Positions 61,775-64,000 of a stretch of DNA of 64,000 nt are shown here, piece by piece (position 1 is the first letter of the stretch; the number at the start of each line of letters is the position of its first letter). The DNA lies in assembly GCA_964442655.1 (NCBI GenBank), contig CAYTZM010000008.1, positions 1-64,000 on the forward strand. The letters run 5' to 3'. Source of the DNA: GCA-002727615 sp964442655 (GTDB lineage: Bacteria > Pseudomonadota > Alphaproteobacteria > TMED109). The translations under genes and the position numbers were made by a program. The notes beneath the pieces are model-generated. The model saw only the letters and a list, made by a program, of their open reading frames with translations. It ran no database searches and was not told the DNA's origin.

Positions 61775-62762
61775 TTTTGCTATCGTAGGAGCAGGTGCTT
61801 GGGGAACTGCATTAGCAAATTTATTAGCTAAATTAAATGATGGGAATGTAATTATTTGGGCGAAAGAAAATAAAGTAATTGATAATATCAATAATGGCAA
61901 TAAAAATGAATTATATCTTCCTAAAATTACTTTAGAAAAAAATATTTATGCTACTAATAATATAGAAGAAGTTGTTGCCCCTTATGTTTTCTACGTTACA
62001 CCAGCACAATATTTTAATTCTGTTTTAACTCTTCATAAGAATGTTTTATGTAAAAGTTCCTCTATTGTTATTTGTTCTAAAGGAATAGATATTAAAAGTG
62101 GTTTTTTAATGAGTAAAATATATAAAGATATTTTTTTTAATGATAATTTTTTAGTTTTATCAGGTCCTTCTTTTGCTTATGAAATTGCTAAAGGATTGCC
62201 AGCGGCTCTAACTCTTGCTTCTCCAGATATAAAGGCAGCTATTAAATTGTCTTCTATAATTTCTTCTAGAAATTTTAGATTATATCCTAGTAATGATGTA
62301 ATAGGAGTTCAGCTTGGAGGTGCTGTTAAAAATATTTATGCTATTGGTTCAGGAATAGTAAAAGGATTAAATTGTGGAGAAAATGCTAGAGCTGCCTTTC
62401 TTACACGATCAATAGCAGAAATGATAAAAATTTGTGAAATATTAGGAGGAAAAAAAGATTCTATTTTTGGTTTATCTGGAGTAGGAGATGTTTTATTGAC
62501 TAGCAATAGTAAAAAATCTAGAAATTTTATGTTGGGAAGTTTTATAGGAAAAGGAGAAAATATAAATAATATCTTGCAAAATAATATAACTGTAGCAGAA
62601 GGATATTTTACAACTAAAGCCCTTTATTTAATTTTAGAGAAAAAAAATATAGAAACTCCTATTTTAGATGGAATTTATAATATTTTATATAGTAGTTATA
62701 GCGTTGAAGACGTTGTTAATTCTTTATTAGATAGACCATTAAAAAATAGTGAATTTGATTAA
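61764..62762 (+). CDS. gpsA: Glycerol-3-phosphate dehydrogenase [NAD(P)+]
   Basis: A 332-residue GpsA reducing dihydroxyacetone phosphate to sn-glycerol 3-phosphate for phospholipid synthesis. Motifs: VGAGAWGTALANLL for the nucleotide, CSKGIDI, LSGPSFAYEI, GGAVKNIYAIGSGI with the catalytic lysine and NARAAFLTRSIAEM. Normal length. Its stop shares TTAA (62759-62762) with the stop of convergent dapD. Confidence 0.97.
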   Translation: MKYNFAIVGAGAWGTALANLLAKLNDGNVIIWAKENKVIDNINNGNKNELYLPKITLEKNIYATNNIEEVVAPYVFYVTPAQYFNSVLTLHKNVLCKSSSIVICSKGIDIKSGFLMSKIYKDIFFNDNFLVLSGPSFAYEIAKGLPAALTLASPDIKAAIKLSSIISSRNFRLYPSNDVIGVQLGGAVKNIYAIGSGIVKGLNCGENARAAFLTRSIAEMIKICEILGGKKDSIFGLSGVGDVLLTSNSKKSRNFMLGSFIGKGENINNILQNNITVAEGYFTTKALYLILEKKNIETPILDGIYNILYSSYSVEDVVNSLLDRPLKNSEFD

Positions 62763-63595
62763 TCTCTTAATAACTCATTAATTGAAGTTTTTGATCTAGT
62801 TTTTTCGTCTACTTTTTTTACTATTACTGCACAGTATAAAGATAAATCATTATTTTTATTATTTTTCATTGAGCCTGGTACTACTACAGAGTAAGCAGGA
62901 ACTTTTCCAAAATATATTTTTCCTGTTTCTCTATCAATTATTTTTGTAGATGCGCCTATATATACACCCATAGATATTACTGCGCCTTCTTCAACAATAA
63001 CCCCTTCAGCAATTTCTGATCTTGCACCGATAAAACAGTTGTCTTCAATTATTACGGGAGTAGCTTGAAGGGGTTCCAATACTCCTCCTAGCCCTACTCC
63101 ACCGGAAATATGGCAGTTGCTACCAATTTGAGCACATGATCCCACTGTTGTCCATGTATCTATCATAGTTCCTGATCCAACTCTTGCTCCTAAATTTACA
63201 AAAGATGGCATGAGTACAGCATCAGGAGAGATGTATGCACTATAGCGAACTATAGAGCCAGGAACTGTTCTAAAATTACTATTTTCAAAATCTTTGCTCG
63301 TCCATTTAGAAAATTTAGATGGAACTTTGTCCCACCAATTACTATTCCCTGGTCCTCCCGGAATAATATTCATAGGCCATAATTTAAAGGATAATAAAAC
63401 CGCTTTTTTTAACCATTGATTTACTATCCAATCATTACCTATTTTTTCACTTACTCTTGCCTCTCCGCTATCTAATAACGCAAGACATTTTTCAATAATA
63501 TTTCTGTTATTTCCTGAAGTAGAAGGAGAAATTTTATCTTTTATTTCCCATATTTTTTCAATTTCATTTTGTAGATCGGTTACATTTGAATTCAT
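62759..63595 (-). CDS. dapD: Tetrahydrodipicolinate N-succinyltransferase
   Basis: A left-handed beta-helix acyltransferase of about 278 residues that succinylates tetrahydrodipicolinate, committing the pathway later served by DapC and DapE. Marks: LLDSGEARVSEKI, NQWLKKAVLLSFKLW at the N-terminal domain, then hexapeptide repeats (GARVGSGTMIDTWTTVGS, GGVGLGGVLEP) and IGARSEIAEGVIVEEGAV. An upstream in-frame ATG at 63613 would add six residues; the ATG at 63595 gives the more usual N-terminus, but neither has a convincing ribosome binding site. Confidence 0.96.
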   Translation of the reverse strand: MNSNVTDLQNEIEKIWEIKDKISPSTSGNNRNIIEKCLALLDSGEARVSEKIGNDWIVNQWLKKAVLLSFKLWPMNIIPGGPGNSNWWDKVPSKFSKWTSKDFENSNFRTVPGSIVRYSAYISPDAVLMPSFVNLGARVGSGTMIDTWTTVGSCAQIGSNCHISGGVGLGGVLEPLQATPVIIEDNCFIGARSEIAEGVIVEEGAVISMGVYIGASTKIIDRETGKIYFGKVPAYSVVVPGSMKNNKNNDLSLYCAVIVKKVDEKTRSKTSINELLRD

Positions 63596-63643
63596 AGTAT
63601 TAATGTTTCTCATTAGTTATAATTATATATATTATTAAATTAT

Positions 63644-64000
63644 TTACTTACTTATGTCTAAATTTATTTGATTAAGAAAGCGTGTTAGGTCTTGTGTTAT
63701 ATAATCTATATATTTATAATTGTTTTTTTCCTTTTTAATTAGGTCAGTGTTTTTATCAGGATGGAAATTATTTTTAATTAAAACTGTTTTAAATTTAGCC
63801 TTTTTAGGTTCAATTAAATTTATAGAGATGTCTTCAAAAAAAATTGCTTCTGTCGGTTTAATTTTATATTTTTCAACAAAATATTTTAAAGATATTTTAG
63901 AGGGCTTAGGGATATATTTTGCAGTTTTAATGTCAAAAATTTCAAATAATTTATTATCTAGTCCTAATTGTTTTATTATATTAATTGCATGAGATTTAGA
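63644..64000 (-). CDS. HAD-superfamily hydrolase, likely pyrimidine 5'-nucleotidase (partial, C-terminal)
   Basis: The last 118 codons of a minus-strand gene that enters the window from the right edge; the stop TAA is at 63644-63646. Visible HAD motifs are KSHAINIIKQLGL after motif II, YIPKPSKISLKYF with the motif III lysine, and AIFFEDISINLIEPKK with the acidic motif IV and the NL that marks the SDT1/pyrimidine 5'-nucleotidase group. In alphaproteobacteria this phosphatase gene is commonly next to dapD, as here (30-base gap with the 63613 start), which supports the call. Motif I lies outside the window. Confidence 0.82.
   Translation of the reverse strand, partial: SKSHAINIIKQLGLDNKLFEIFDIKTAKYIPKPSKISLKYFVEKYKIKPTEAIFFEDISINLIEPKKAKFKTVLIKNNFHPDKNTDLIKKEKNNYKYIDYITQDLTRFLNQINLDISK

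Noticed and set aside
63720..63992. A plus-strand open frame at the right edge.
   Set aside because: Antisense to the HAD phosphatase fragment, which reads with clear HAD motifs on the minus strand.
1..64000. CRISPR arrays, insertion sequences, prophage or toxin-antitoxin modules.
   Set aside because: No regularly spaced repeats, transposase, integrase, phage or toxin-like genes were found; nearly all sequence is accounted for by housekeeping or transport genes.

Overview
The window is a compact, AT-rich (about 30% G+C by eye) stretch of bacterial chromosome, almost certainly from a free-living marine-type alphaproteobacterium with a streamlined genome. The evidence is conserved alphaproteobacterial gene order: fpg - echA - rpsT - dnaA - dnaN - recF - gyrB; hemC - hemD - mitofilin-like - hemY divergent from tsaD - gpsA; and rsmB - rpe - heparinase - purH. 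A Rhodospirillales-like or AEGEAN-169/HIMB59-like lineage is a guess; SAR11 proper seems less likely given the Liv-type transporter/acyl-CoA ligase operon and the NosR-like protein. No gene-free stretch exceeds about 215 bases, there are no insertion sequences, phage genes or CRISPR arrays, and no clear pseudogenes. Bases 1-74 hold only the tail beyond the first gene and nothing I can name.

Layout. 0-7.8 kb: ThiE-like protein, PLP-homeostasis protein YggS, an orphan response-regulator-like protein, LolA, FtsK, DapC and the ammonium channel AmtB. 7.8-14.7 kb: amidase, UbiH-type hydroxylase, a thioredoxin/LON-domain/UPF0434 group, tRNA-Gly(GCC), an M48-PDZ lipoprotein protease and a UMF1-type MFS transporter. 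14.7-24.9 kb: purH, then an envelope-glycan group (FlaA1/CapD-type dehydratase, WecA-type glycosyltransferase, IMPase-family phosphatase, KAS III-like enzyme), heparinase-like protein, rpe, rsmB and an SDHAF4-like small protein. 24.9-32.6 kb: acetyl-CoA synthetase, a Rieske protein, EVE protein, DapE, a DMT transporter, TruA, an acyl-CoA synthetase and a small secreted protein.

32.7-42.1 kb is one co-directional run: a long-chain-type acyl-CoA synthetase followed by a complete branched-chain-amino-acid-type ABC importer (two ATPases, two permeases, one binding protein) and then a NosR-like flavin/iron-sulfur membrane protein with no nitrous-oxide reductase genes in sight. 42.1-46.8 kb: SH3 lipoprotein, 2-hydroxyacid dehydrogenase, a ThiF/DsrE pair, CoaBC and UbiE. 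46.9-55.5 kb is the replication/repair cluster. 55.6-64 kb: VOC protein, L,D-transpeptidase, the haem-pathway cluster with a mitofilin-like protein carrying an unusual N-terminal helix-turn-helix-like segment, TsaD, GpsA, DapD and the C-terminal part of a HAD phosphatase running off the window.

Themes: lysine/diaminopimelate synthesis is dispersed (dapC, dapE, dapD); ubiquinone synthesis likewise (ubiH-type, ubiE); carboxylate activation is prominent (three ANL-superfamily ligases in 10 kb). Ten of eleven convergent gene pairs end within about 10 bases of one another or overlap, two of them sharing the four-base stop TTAA, and only one junction has a textbook intrinsic terminator. TTG starts are common. 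I saw no unmistakable new defence or mobile system. The best candidates for something undescribed are the HTH-mitofilin fusion in the haem cluster, the orphan NosR-like protein after the ligase-importer operon with tandem hairpins between them, and the ThiF-DsrE pair.
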